A DNA stretch of 64,000 nt from Candidatus Paceibacterota bacterium (lineage in GTDB: Bacteria > Verrucomicrobiota > Verrucomicrobiia > Limisphaerales > UBA8199): contig DAOTCE010000007.1 of NCBI GenBank assembly GCA_035452965.1, positions 105,194 to 169,193 on the forward strand, written 5' to 3'. Below, one piece after another: positions 1 through 8,879 of the stretch (position 1 is the first letter of the stretch; each line of letters opens with the position of its first letter). Both the position numbers and the translations under genes were made by a program. The notes below the pieces were generated by a model, which saw only the letters and a list, made by a program, of their open reading frames with translations, was not told where the DNA came from and searched no databases.

Positions 1-252
1 CAGGTCTTGGGGGGCGCAAACCGGGTCGGAAAAGACGATGCGCTTGGCCTGGCGCGCAAAAAGCGGATGCTGGACCCTGGTGTAAGCGATGTAGCCGGAC
101 TCCGTGATGAAGTACTCCATTCCCTCTTGCAGCGTAGCGTAGGCGATACCCTCACGCCCGTGCTGGGTCAGGAATGGCGAAACCAAGTTCCACTTGTCCT
201 TGCGGCCAAGGCTCCGGGCTTCCTCGCCTTCGATAATTCTTGCCCTCGCCAT
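1..252 (-). CDS. DUF2156-family protein, N-terminal part (runs off the window)
   Basis: Only the first 84 codons are present; the gene continues to the left of the window on the minus strand. The translation contains LQEGMEYFITESGYIAYT followed by FSDPVCAP. That order (a Tyr/Phe-rich strand, a 'GYIAY' strand, then a 'DPV' turn) is typical of the phosphatidylglycerol lysyltransferase C-terminal domain (DUF2156), a GNAT-like fold that transfers amino acids to lipids or has unknown acyl substrates. ATG at 252 was chosen because the protein-like sequence starts there; an in-frame ATG at 279 is possible. The ribosome-binding site is not clear. The family call rests on a short N-terminal stretch, so the substrate cannot be named. 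Confidence 0.6.
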   Translation of the reverse strand, partial: MARARIIEGEEARSLGRKDKWNLVSPFLTQHGREGIAYATLQEGMEYFITESGYIAYTRVQHPLFARQAKRIVFSDPVCAPQDL

Positions 253-649
253 CAAAGCCGGCCCGTGATCTCGAGTCATCGCGGCCGGTTGTCGCCGGGC
301 AGCCTGATCAGCACCCGAGTCACATAGGTCGCGGTCGGTGTGATCCAGGTGCTCAGTGGGGGTGCTGGCACCTGCACTTCTTTCGAAGGCAGGGAACAGA
401 CTCTGGCGGCGGTGCCGCGTGGACCACGGAACCAAAGTGCTAGGCGGGTAATTCATCGCGTGCCAATTTTGAAGCGTTCCAAGTGCCAAAATCGCTTGCC
501 GCGGCCATTTTGTGTGCAGTTTAGCTCCCTTCCCACCTGCGTCCCAGCGTGATACAGATTGTCCTAAGCCAAGGCAGAAGAAGCCCTCCGACCTGCCGTT
601 GCACCGCTGGTCGGTTCGACATGCCTCGGCCGGTCTCCAGCCGACCAAC
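253..649. other. Intergenic region, no gene seen
   Basis: This 397-base stretch lies upstream of the DUF2156 gene and downstream of the porin stop codon. Open frames here are short, overlap each other and have no recognisable protein character. The promoter of the DUF2156 gene should lie in the left part, but I see no clear -35/-10 pair. Confidence 0.5.
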
Positions 650-1942
650 TCAGAACCGCATGCCCACCGTCAAGAATACGGCATGACTGATAAAATCATA
701 CGTGCCGTCTGCGTCCTGTCCGTTGATGACTCCCGCCAATGACGAGGGGGCGCTGCCATTGACGGTGTGGTCCGGTCCGTAGCCGAACTGGTATGCCACG
801 TCGAAACTAAAGCGCTTCCCTCTGAATCCGGCGCCAACGCTAAAGAAGTGCCGGTCCAAGTCCGCCGCCAGTGGCGAATAGTAGTCATCCGGTACCGAGT
901 TCTGACTATAGAGGTAACCAGCGCTCACATGCCAGCCATTGTCAAAATACCGCGTCACGCCGAACCCGAACATCCAGCTCTCCTGCCAGTCAAAAGTCAG
1001 ATCTACGTCCCGGGGCACCACACTCTCCTGGCCGTCTGGCGCCCCCGGCTGGTGAATTGTGGTCCGCCCGTAACTGCTCCAATCCGTGTAATCCACGTCA
1101 AATTCCAGATTCCACTTTGCGGTGGGCCGAAACGAAACCCCAACAACGGCGCCTAGCGGAAAATCCAAGTCCATTTCCGCGCTTCGGTGAGTAGGCGGCG
1201 TCGAGGTGGGGCGCTCGAAGTCGGTGTCCCCCTCGAAAGTCACGGGTGTGGAACTGCGAAATGTGGCCCCTAGCGCGACCTTCTCGTGCGGTCGCCAGAG
1301 TAGACCGACGTTGTAGCCGACACTCCAACCGTTCCCCTGGAATCGGAAGAAGTCCTCCGGAAAGATGGGGTTGATTCGGCGGCGAAGGCCCCCTTCCATC
1401 TCAATATCCGCATAGTCCACCATCAAGCCTCCGGCGACTGACAATTTGTCTCCCAATCTCAGTGCCACCACCGGATTCATTCGCAAGTAGGTCAGCGAAC
1501 CCTTCGTTGCCACCGTACGAAATCCCGTGTCTTGCGGCCAACTAAGGTCGCCCCCGTACGGTGCGTAGGCGCCGAAGCCGAAGCACAGCGGGAAATCCTC
1601 AGGGGCATAGGCGTAGAAAAGCTGCGGCACCACCGCGTAGTGATCGTCAACGCTATAGGTCGTACCGCTGTTAGACCGACCGCCTGGCGGTCGGAACGTC
1701 GGGTCGAGATAGATGCCATACCCACCGGCTCGCAGATTGCTGCCATCGAGTTGAGCCAGGCCGGCGGGATTGTAATACACTGCCGATGCATTATCCGCAG
1801 TCGCCACGAACGCCTCCCCACGCCCGGTCGCAAAGGCATCCTGACCCGCCAGCCGAAACCCATTCGCCAGCGCGCTCGGACCAGAGAGCCCTGCCGCCAC
1901 CGCCAATAGCACACACGCTGTTCTGCGCCTGTTCGTAATCAT
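650..1942 (-). CDS. FadL/OmpP1/TodX-family outer membrane transport protein
   Basis: 430-residue outer membrane beta-barrel of the FadL family, which carries long-chain fatty acids or other hydrophobic compounds through the outer membrane. After a signal peptide (residues 1-26, ending ...GPSALA) the mature protein starts NGFRLAGQDAFATGRG and continues ATADNASAVYYNPAGLA, the N-terminal hatch signature of the family including the NPAG motif. The chain ends in Phe (VGMRF), as expected for a BAM-inserted barrel. ATG at 1942 is preferred over an upstream start at 2002 because the upstream extension would put 20 residues before the signal peptide. It is divergent from the GDSL-like gene at 2178. 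The substrate cannot be told from sequence. Confidence 0.88.
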   Translation of the reverse strand: MITNRRRTACVLLAVAAGLSGPSALANGFRLAGQDAFATGRGEAFVATADNASAVYYNPAGLAQLDGSNLRAGGYGIYLDPTFRPPGGRSNSGTTYSVDDHYAVVPQLFYAYAPEDFPLCFGFGAYAPYGGDLSWPQDTGFRTVATKGSLTYLRMNPVVALRLGDKLSVAGGLMVDYADIEMEGGLRRRINPIFPEDFFRFQGNGWSVGYNVGLLWRPHEKVALGATFRSSTPVTFEGDTDFERPTSTPPTHRSAEMDLDFPLGAVVGVSFRPTAKWNLEFDVDYTDWSSYGRTTIHQPGAPDGQESVVPRDVDLTFDWQESWMFGFGVTRYFDNGWHVSAGYLYSQNSVPDDYYSPLAADLDRHFFSVGAGFRGKRFSFDVAYQFGYGPDHTVNGSAPSSLAGVINGQDADGTYDFISHAVFLTVGMRF

Positions 1943-2177
1943 GAAATCGACTGCCCGATTACGCGGACCAACACCCCAGATAGGCATGAACCGCCGCCCC
2001 ACGCAAGCAGCTTTCCTGCCGTTTCCTCAGGCCACCCGGCCAGTATGCTTCCGCCCCCTAAGCGTTGACCCGGTTTCGAAGGCTGGTGGAGGTATCCTTG
2101 CCCCTGGCACACGGCGCGGGAACCGATCATCGTCCATTTTACCTTTACGTTCCCTTGCACCCGGGCACAATGGCCCA

Positions 2178-3290
2178 ATGAGCAGCTTAGTTCGTTTGCT
2201 CGCAATCGTTTTGCTGACTGTGCCGGCCGTTCCTTCTGCCCAGGCCGCCTTTAGTTCCATCCATGTCTTTGGGGACGGTGTTTCCACCACGACCAATAAT
2301 CCCTACGCCGGCGCCGCCTACCACGGTCTGCGCCGGTCCAACGGCCGCGTCTGGGTCGAGGTGCTCGCCGAGCGCCAGGCTCTGCCCAATAACAGCGTCA
2401 CTAACGTCACCTGGACTTACTCCACTAACAACTACTCCTTCTTTGCTCATTACAGCAGCCTCTTGGTGCAAAGCATCAACGGCTTCAATGCCCCCACGGA
2501 TGCCGGCACAGCACTCTTTGTGATCTGGGTTGCCAATGCCGACTTTGTGTTTAACGTGGGCAACCGCGAGCTGGGCAATCAGGCTGAATGGACCAGCGCC
2601 AATCACCAGACCATCGCCAATCATTGGTATGCTCTTACCAATCTTTACCACGCCAAAGGAGCCCGAACGTTCGTCATGCCCAACGCTGTGGATATCACCA
2701 AGATTCCCAGCTACGTCGACATGTCCACCGAGAACAAGAACTTTGTTCGCCAAAATATCATTGAGTTCAACGCCGCCTTTTATGCCATGCTGGATCAGGC
2801 AAGGATATTATTGCCGGCGGCAAGGATCTATGTCCCGGACATGTTTGCCCTGCTCGATGACATCGCTGCTCACCCCGCCAACTACGGAGTTACCAATGCC
2901 CTCTTCGAGGGCAAGACGGTTGATGCGTTGAGCGACGAGACTCTGACCGACAAGTCTTTGAATGGGCCTGGGGCAAGCTACATTTGGTGGGACGACACGG
3001 ACCCCACAGCCAAAGTTCATGCAGTTATGGCCGACATTACCCAGCAACTACTTTCGCCTCCTATCGTCAGCCAACTCACACACCTCGGCAGCAGCAACCG
3101 GTTGGACGTGGCCAACATTCCGATTGGCTTGAATGGTTACGTGGACAGCAGGACGGATCTCGTGGTGGGGAATTGGTTTTCAGTGACCAATTTCAACAGC
3201 ACGGCCGCAACGCAAACGCTCTTCACGCCAGCCTCCGGCTCTGGCCATTTCTATCGGTTACGGTTCCCCTTTGCGTGGTCCTGGCCTTAA
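2178..3290 (+). CDS. Secreted GDSL-like protein with altered catalytic blocks
   Basis: 370-residue exported protein with a signal peptide (MSSLVRLLAIVLLTVPAVPS then AQA). The body follows the layout of SGNH/GDSL hydrolases of the thermolabile hemolysin/phospholipase type: block I reads VFGDGVST where FGDSL is expected, block III reads FVIWVANADFVF where VGxND is expected, and block V reads WWDDTDPTAKVHAVMA where WDxxHPTxxxH is expected. The nucleophilic Ser is thus Gly and the catalytic His is Asp, while the scaffold is kept. The last ~75 residues form a separate module ending HFYRLRFPFAWSWP, like the RFYR tails of other secreted proteins here. The start was set at the signal peptide; the frame is open for 79 codons upstream but antisense to the porin start. 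Either a pseudoenzyme or a subfamily with different chemistry. Confidence 0.75.
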   Translation: MSSLVRLLAIVLLTVPAVPSAQAAFSSIHVFGDGVSTTTNNPYAGAAYHGLRRSNGRVWVEVLAERQALPNNSVTNVTWTYSTNNYSFFAHYSSLLVQSINGFNAPTDAGTALFVIWVANADFVFNVGNRELGNQAEWTSANHQTIANHWYALTNLYHAKGARTFVMPNAVDITKIPSYVDMSTENKNFVRQNIIEFNAAFYAMLDQARILLPAARIYVPDMFALLDDIAAHPANYGVTNALFEGKTVDALSDETLTDKSLNGPGASYIWWDDTDPTAKVHAVMADITQQLLSPPIVSQLTHLGSSNRLDVANIPIGLNGYVDSRTDLVVGNWFSVTNFNSTAATQTLFTPASGSGHFYRLRFPFAWSWP

Positions 3291-3515
3291 GCCGCGGTTA
3301 CGCACACACCACTGCGCAGCCTTGCCGGCAGGGGCGAGCGGTTCGCTGGCGCCGCGAGCCTGGGCACCATCATTGATCCGGTCACCCTTCTGTCAGGCAG
3401 TCCCTCCTAGATGACTGGTTGACAGTCTTAAACAGTCGGTCTAATATTATCCATTCCTGGCGGTGAAGCATTGAGGCCGCTTGGTTAACAAATACAAACA
3501 ACAACGAAAGGCATT

Positions 3516-3839
3516 ATGAAAAAACTGATCGGTTATTCCTCTATGGTCGCGGTGGCTGGGTTGCTAGTTGGTTGCGTTGGCCCGATGGGTCCCGTCGGGA
3601 GCGTTGGCGGATTCATCTACACCGACGTATCCGGGCCTATTCTGGCCACAAGCCATTCCTCAGCCAGCAAGGTAGGGCAGGCCTCCTCGACGGGCATCAT
3701 TTGCTTCGCCACGGGAGACTCCAGCATCAAAGCCGCGGCTGACAGCGCCGGGATTACCAAGATTCAGCACGTGGACTACCACACCACCTCCGTCCTTGGC
3801 GTGTATGCAAAGACCACGGTGACGGTTTACGGCGAATAA
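3516..3839 (+). CDS. TRL-like family lipoprotein
   Basis: 107-residue small lipoprotein. The signal peptide ends at a lipobox (LLVGC, Cys about residue 20), so the mature form should be lipid-anchored. The rest matches the TRL-like domain: a Gly/Pro-rich start, SKVGQASSTGIICFATGDSSIKAA in which a GDSSI turn is central, AGITKIQHVDYHT, and a C-terminal KTTVTVYGE strand. Family members are small periplasmic proteins of unknown function, named after a gene near tRNA-Leu. A good ribosome-binding site (AAAGG, 5 bases before ATG) supports the start. It is monocistronic, with a hairpin just downstream. Confidence 0.8.
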   Translation: MKKLIGYSSMVAVAGLLVGCVGPMGPVGSVGGFIYTDVSGPILATSHSSASKVGQASSTGIICFATGDSSIKAAADSAGITKIQHVDYHTTSVLGVYAKTTVTVYGE

Positions 3840-3864
3840 CGTCCACACTTTAGCAGAACTGACC

Positions 3865-3895
3865 AAGACCGGCTTTCTTGATAGGAGCCGGTCTT
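3865..3895 (+). terminator. Hairpin after the TRL lipoprotein gene
   Basis: Perfect 10-bp inverted repeat, AAGACCGGCT (3865-3874) and AGCCGGTCTT (3886-3895), with an 11-base loop, 26 bases after the TRL stop. No T-run follows on the plus strand, so it may act as a weak or factor-assisted terminator. It also sits in the gap before the convergent secA 3' end. Confidence 0.6.
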
Positions 3896-3976
3896 CCTGC
3901 GTACACCCGGCTGTAAATTGCGTTACCCTCCACTGGCCCAACGGCTCAGTGATGGCCGCCCTGGGTTATTGCACCA

Positions 3977-6900
3977 TCAATTCTTACCGCAGCAATGCTT
4001 GTATTTCTTTCCACTGCCGCACGTGCAGGGATCATTCCGGCCAACCTTTGGGCCAACCCGGACGGGTTTGGCCTTCTCAACCGCGGCAGCGGCCTCGCTG
4101 ACAATGTCGCTGCCTTGCTGCGGGGCGCGGCGGGTGGAACCAGTGCTCGTCCCGGTTGAGGTGCCGCCGAAGGCGCTGGTGGACTGATGGCTTGCCTGCT
4201 GCGGCACATTGCGCAGGAAATTCTCAAAGGCCATCAGACTGGACGCGCTGCGGAAGATGTTGTGGCAGATCTCGGTCTTGATGTTGACCATCAACTCCTC
4301 AAAGATCTTGTAAGCCTCGGCCTTGTATTCGATGAGGGGGTCGCGCTGGCCGTGCGCGCGCAGGCCGATGCTGTAACGCAAGCTGTCCATCTCGTAGAGA
4401 TGCTCCTGCCACAGCTTGTCAATGGCGCTCAGGATGGTGTAGCGCTCGACCTCTTTGAGCGCCTCGGGGTTCTCGAAGCTGATCTTGATCTCGTAAGCCT
4501 TGCGAACACTGTCCGAGATGAAGGTGCACACCGCGAACTGCGGCGCGCTGAGACTGCCGAAGATTGAACCTTTGACCGGCTCTTCTTTCCCCGATTCGGC
4601 GGCCTTGATGATCTCCTTCTCCGGCATGCCGATGGGGAAATTCAGATTCACCCAGTCCGCCAGGGAACGCACCTTCCATTCGTTTAAATCGGTCTCTGCC
4701 GTGGTAAACTGCTCGACTTTCTGAAGCACGACTTCCTCCATGATGTCCATGAGGCGGTCGCGGACGTCCGTGCCGTGGATGATCTCATTGCGGAAGCCGT
4801 AAATGACCTCACGCTGTTTATTCATCACGTCATCGTACTCGAGCGTGCGCTTCCGGATTTGGAAGTTGTGCTGTTCGACACGTTTTTGGGCCTGGCCGAT
4901 GGAGCGATTGAGCAGCGGGTGCTCCAGCTCCTGGCCCTCTTCGAGGCCCATCTTCTCCATGTACTTGACGATCTTGTCCGAGCCAAACAGGCGCATCAGG
5001 TCGTCCTCGAGCGAGATGAAGAAGTGCGAGGAGCCCGGGTCGCCCTGGCGCGCGCAGCGACCGCGCAATTGGCGGTCAATGCGGCGCGCCTCGTGGCGCT
5101 CGGTGCCAATGACATGCAAGCCGCCCGCCTCGGCCACGCCCGGCCCGAGCTTGATGTCGGTGCCGCGGCCGGCCATGTTCGTTGCAATCGTCACGGAGCC
5201 GCGCTGCCCGGCGCGGGCGACAATTTCGGCCTCCTGCTGGTGGAACTTGGCGTTCAGCACGGAGTGGATGATCCCTTCCCGCTTTAACATGCGTGAGAGG
5301 TGTTCGCTGACCTCGACGGAAATCGTGCCCACCAGCATTGGCCGGCCTTTGCCGTGAACTTCCTTTATCTCCTTGAGCACCGCGTTGTATTTCTCGCGCC
5401 GGGTCTTGTAAACCGAGTCGTTGGCGTCTTTGCGCGCCACCGGCTTGTTGGTCGGAATGACCAGCACGCCCAGCTTGTAGATGTCAAAGAACTCGGAAGC
5501 CTCCGTCTCCGCTGTCCCCGTCATGCCGGCCAGTTTGTGGTACAGACGGAAATAGTTCTGAATGGTGATCGTCGCCAGCGTCTGCGTCTCGCGCTCGATT
5601 TCGACCTGTTCCTTGGCCTCGACCGCCTGGTGCAGGCCATCGCTCCAACGGCGGCCGGTCATCAGGCGGCCGGTGTTCTCGTCCACGATGATGACCTTGT
5701 TGTCCTGAACGACATACTGCACATCTTTCTGGTAGAGGCAGTAGGCTTTGAGCAACTGGGAGATCGCGTGGATGCGCTGGGCCTTGGTTTCGAACTCCTG
5801 CTGGAGCTTGGTCTTGGCTTCCAAACGCTTGCGCGGGTCTTCCTCGGGCCCGTGATCAATGTCGTGCAAGGCCGTGCTCAGGTCGGGCAGCATGAAGGCG
5901 TCCGGGTCCTTCGGGCTGAGATTGCTCCGGCCCTTCTCGGTCAGGTCGGCGTCGTGGCTCTTCTCGTCAATGGCGAAAAACAGCTCTTCCTTCTCCTTGT
6001 ACATCTCGATCTTCTTCTGATCGGCATGGAGGTGGAGTTCGGCCTGGTGCATCAGCCGGAGGTTTTCCGGCTCCTCCAGGAGCTTCAGCAGTTTCTCCGA
6101 CTTGGGCTGACCGCACTTGACACGGAAGAGCAGCAACCCGATCTGGCGTTCGAGTTCCTCAGGGTGTTCCGGGTTGGACCCGTCGCCCGGGCGCAGCTTG
6201 CGCAGGAGATTCTCGGCCTCCCCCAGAAAGCGGTTGCAGAGCCGCTCCTGCACGCGGAAGAGCGCCTCCACCTGCGGCCGGAAATTGGCGTACTGCTCGT
6301 CATAGGTAATCACGGCCGGGCCACTGATGATGAGCGGCGTGCGTGCTTCATCAATGAGGATCGAGTCCACCTCATCCACTATCGCGTAGTAATGACCGCG
6401 CTGGACCTGCTCCTCCTTGCGGGTGGCCATGCCGTTGTCACGGAGGTAGTCGAAGCCAAACTCCGCATTGGTGCCGTAGGTAATGTCGCAGTTGTACTGC
6501 TCCCGCCGCACGCGGGGCGGCTGGTCATGCAAAATGCAGCCGACCGTCAGGCCGAGATATTTGTAAACCGCCCCCATCCACTCGCTGTCGCGCGCTGCCA
6601 GGTAGTCGTTGACCGTCACGATGTGCACGCCCCGCCCGCTCAGGGCGTTCAGGTAAACCGGGAGCGTCGCCACCAGGGTCTTGCCTTCGCCGGTGGCCAT
6701 TTCCGCAATTCTGCCTGAATGCAGCGCATAACCACCAATCAGCTGCACATCGAACGGGATCATCTCCCAGGTGAGCGGATGCTCGCGCACGATGATCTCG
6801 GATCCGCAGAGTCGGCGGCAGGCGTTCTTCACCACTGCGAATGCCTCCGGCAGAATCTCCTTCAGCCGCTGCGCCAGCTTCTCGTTGTCCTTGATGTTGG

Positions 6901-7063
6901 ACATTTCCTCCTTCCAGGCGGCGGTTTTTTGGCGCAAAACCTCCTCCGGGACCTTCTGCAGCTCGGCTTCAACGGCGTTGATCTTCGCGACCAGGGGACG
7001 GAGGCGCCTGACCTCCCGGTCGTTCTTCGAGCCGATGAACTTCTTTACGATATACCCAATCAT
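3977..7063 (-). CDS. secA: Preprotein translocase ATPase SecA
   Basis: 1028-residue motor ATPase of the Sec pathway, driving preproteins through SecYEG at the inner membrane. Visible features: N-terminal MIGYIVKKFIGSKNDREV, Walker A region MATGEGKTLVATLP (about residue 122), the DEAD-like box VDEVDSILIDEARTP, a preprotein-binding region, ATNMAGRGTDIKLGPGV of the second motor domain, and the C-terminal zinc/SecB-binding tail CTCGSGKKYKHCC. It is longer than the E. coli protein (901 aa), mostly through inserts around residues 270-400 and a Ser/Thr/Ala-rich linker before the tail. ATG at 7063 matches the conserved N-terminus. It stands alone between unrelated genes. Confidence 0.97.
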   Translation of the reverse strand: MIGYIVKKFIGSKNDREVRRLRPLVAKINAVEAELQKVPEEVLRQKTAAWKEEMSNIKDNEKLAQRLKEILPEAFAVVKNACRRLCGSEIIVREHPLTWEMIPFDVQLIGGYALHSGRIAEMATGEGKTLVATLPVYLNALSGRGVHIVTVNDYLAARDSEWMGAVYKYLGLTVGCILHDQPPRVRREQYNCDITYGTNAEFGFDYLRDNGMATRKEEQVQRGHYYAIVDEVDSILIDEARTPLIISGPAVITYDEQYANFRPQVEALFRVQERLCNRFLGEAENLLRKLRPGDGSNPEHPEELERQIGLLLFRVKCGQPKSEKLLKLLEEPENLRLMHQAELHLHADQKKIEMYKEKEELFFAIDEKSHDADLTEKGRSNLSPKDPDAFMLPDLSTALHDIDHGPEEDPRKRLEAKTKLQQEFETKAQRIHAISQLLKAYCLYQKDVQYVVQDNKVIIVDENTGRLMTGRRWSDGLHQAVEAKEQVEIERETQTLATITIQNYFRLYHKLAGMTGTAETEASEFFDIYKLGVLVIPTNKPVARKDANDSVYKTRREKYNAVLKEIKEVHGKGRPMLVGTISVEVSEHLSRMLKREGIIHSVLNAKFHQQEAEIVARAGQRGSVTIATNMAGRGTDIKLGPGVAEAGGLHVIGTERHEARRIDRQLRGRCARQGDPGSSHFFISLEDDLMRLFGSDKIVKYMEKMGLEEGQELEHPLLNRSIGQAQKRVEQHNFQIRKRTLEYDDVMNKQREVIYGFRNEIIHGTDVRDRLMDIMEEVVLQKVEQFTTAETDLNEWKVRSLADWVNLNFPIGMPEKEIIKAAESGKEEPVKGSIFGSLSAPQFAVCTFISDSVRKAYEIKISFENPEALKEVERYTILSAIDKLWQEHLYEMDSLRYSIGLRAHGQRDPLIEYKAEAYKIFEELMVNIKTEICHNIFRSASSLMAFENFLRNVPQQASHQSTSAFGGTSTGTSTGSTRRAPQQGSDIVSEAAAAVEKAKPVRVGPKVGRNDPCTCGSGKKYKHCCGKN

Positions 7064-7193
7064 GGTGGCTTTAACAGCTCCCAGACGCTACGGGAAGCCT
7101 CCCCGGGCGTCAAAGATATAAGCGAATCACGCCCACTTCAGGCCAGCGGGGAGTAATTTGGTGGTGACGGGTGTTCGCGGATGCCGTGCAGGA

Positions 7194-7613
<420 letters not shown>

Positions 7614-7740
7614 GGCGGGGACAGGGTGCCAGAGTTTTGGGTTCTGGCCAGACCGAACATGCGAAGCCGCGAAGTTGCAGTGCCGAATTGCTGCTATCTT
7701 GCCAGTTGACAATCAGCGGCCTGCGGCTGTCATTGGACGC

Positions 7741-8787
7741 ATGAGAGCCTGGCTTATTGACAAGCTTGACGGTATTGGCGGCCTGCGCCTGACCGAGGTG
7801 CCCGACCCGAGTCCCGGTGCGAACGAAGTTGTTCTTCAAGTCCATTACGCCGCGCTGAATCCCGCCGATCGCTACCTGGCGGAAAGCCAGTATCCGGCCA
7901 AACCAGCGTTGCCCCATATCCTCGGGCGGGACGGCATGGGGACAGTAGTGGCCGCGGGTTGTGAAGCTACTGGTGTCGCTGTGGGCGACCGGCGGGCTCT
8001 GCTGCGTGGCGAGGCGGGCGGGAACCGCCCGGGGACCTTTGCCCAGCGGGTGGCGGTGCCGGCGCACGACCTTATCGAGATTCCCGCCGGCTGGAGCGAG
8101 GCCGAAGCCGCTGGCGCGACCCTGGTCTATTTGACCGCTTACCAGGCCCTGACGATGTGGGGACCATTATCGCCGTCGTCCGTGGTGCTGGTGACCGGGG
8201 CCTCAGGCGGCGTGGGGGTTGCTACGGTGCAACTCGCCGCCGCAATGGGACACAAGGTCGTGGCACTTTCGCGGAGCCTGGAGAAGCGCCGCCGTCTCGA
8301 AGAACTGGGCGCCGCCGCCACATTCGATCCCTTGGCCCCAAAGTGGCGCCTGGACCTGAAGTCTGTTCTGGCACCGCATCGGGTTGACCTGGCCGTTGAC
8401 AATATCGGTGGCAAGCTCCTGCCTGAGGTGATTGAAACCCTGGGCGAGCACGGACGGGTCAGCGTGGTCGGACGCCTCGCAGGCCCGGTCCCCAGCTTCA
8501 ACACCGCCACGCTGTTCTTCCGACGCATCCGCTTGGGAGGGGTAGCCGTTGGCGCCTGGACCAACGCCGAAAGCCGAACGGCCTGGCAAGAAGTAGTGTC
8601 GTTGCTTTCACGCGTTGGGGCCCGCCCCCAAGTGGACAAGGTCTTTCCTTTGGAGCAGCTCCCGCAGGCGTTCGAACGACTTGCCCAGGGCCCCATGGGC
8701 AAGGTGGTGCTGGCCGTTGGCACCTCGGTCAAGGGGAACTTCTATGGCAAAGGCGCTGTCGCCTCCGGCGCTCTTCCAACCCCATGA
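7741..8787 (+). CDS. MDR-family NADPH:quinone oxidoreductase-like protein
   Basis: 348-residue medium-chain dehydrogenase/reductase. The N-terminal GroES-like domain has ALNPADRYLAESQYP and HILGRDGMGTVVAAG; the cofactor-binding Rossmann fold shows VVLVTGASGGVGVATVQLA, the glycine-rich motif typical of zinc-free quinone or enoyl reductases. I see no structural-zinc cysteine cluster, so a zinc-independent NADPH quinone/enone reductase is more likely than an alcohol dehydrogenase. ATG at 7741 (MRAWLIDKLDG) is the conserved start; the 43 open codons before it overlap the divergent YjbQ gene. The substrate is unknown. Confidence 0.88.
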   Translation: MRAWLIDKLDGIGGLRLTEVPDPSPGANEVVLQVHYAALNPADRYLAESQYPAKPALPHILGRDGMGTVVAAGCEATGVAVGDRRALLRGEAGGNRPGTFAQRVAVPAHDLIEIPAGWSEAEAAGATLVYLTAYQALTMWGPLSPSSVVLVTGASGGVGVATVQLAAAMGHKVVALSRSLEKRRRLEELGAAATFDPLAPKWRLDLKSVLAPHRVDLAVDNIGGKLLPEVIETLGEHGRVSVVGRLAGPVPSFNTATLFFRRIRLGGVAVGAWTNAESRTAWQEVVSLLSRVGARPQVDKVFPLEQLPQAFERLAQGPMGKVVLAVGTSVKGNFYGKGAVASGALPTP

Positions 8788-8879
8788 GCCGGCAGTTCGT
8801 GGAGTTCTCTCCCTGGTTCGCGACGCCAGGCTGGCCATATCGGCGGGTTGGGGTGTAGTGTGGCACCAGCTACGCAAGA

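Noticed and set aside
7..327. Plus-strand frame at the left edge
   Set aside because: The minus strand of the same region reads a clear DUF2156 N-terminus.
5300..6718. 472-codon plus-strand frame opposite secA
   Set aside because: Shadow frame caused by high GC and codon bias of secA; composition is Leu/Val/His-rich and no motif is seen.
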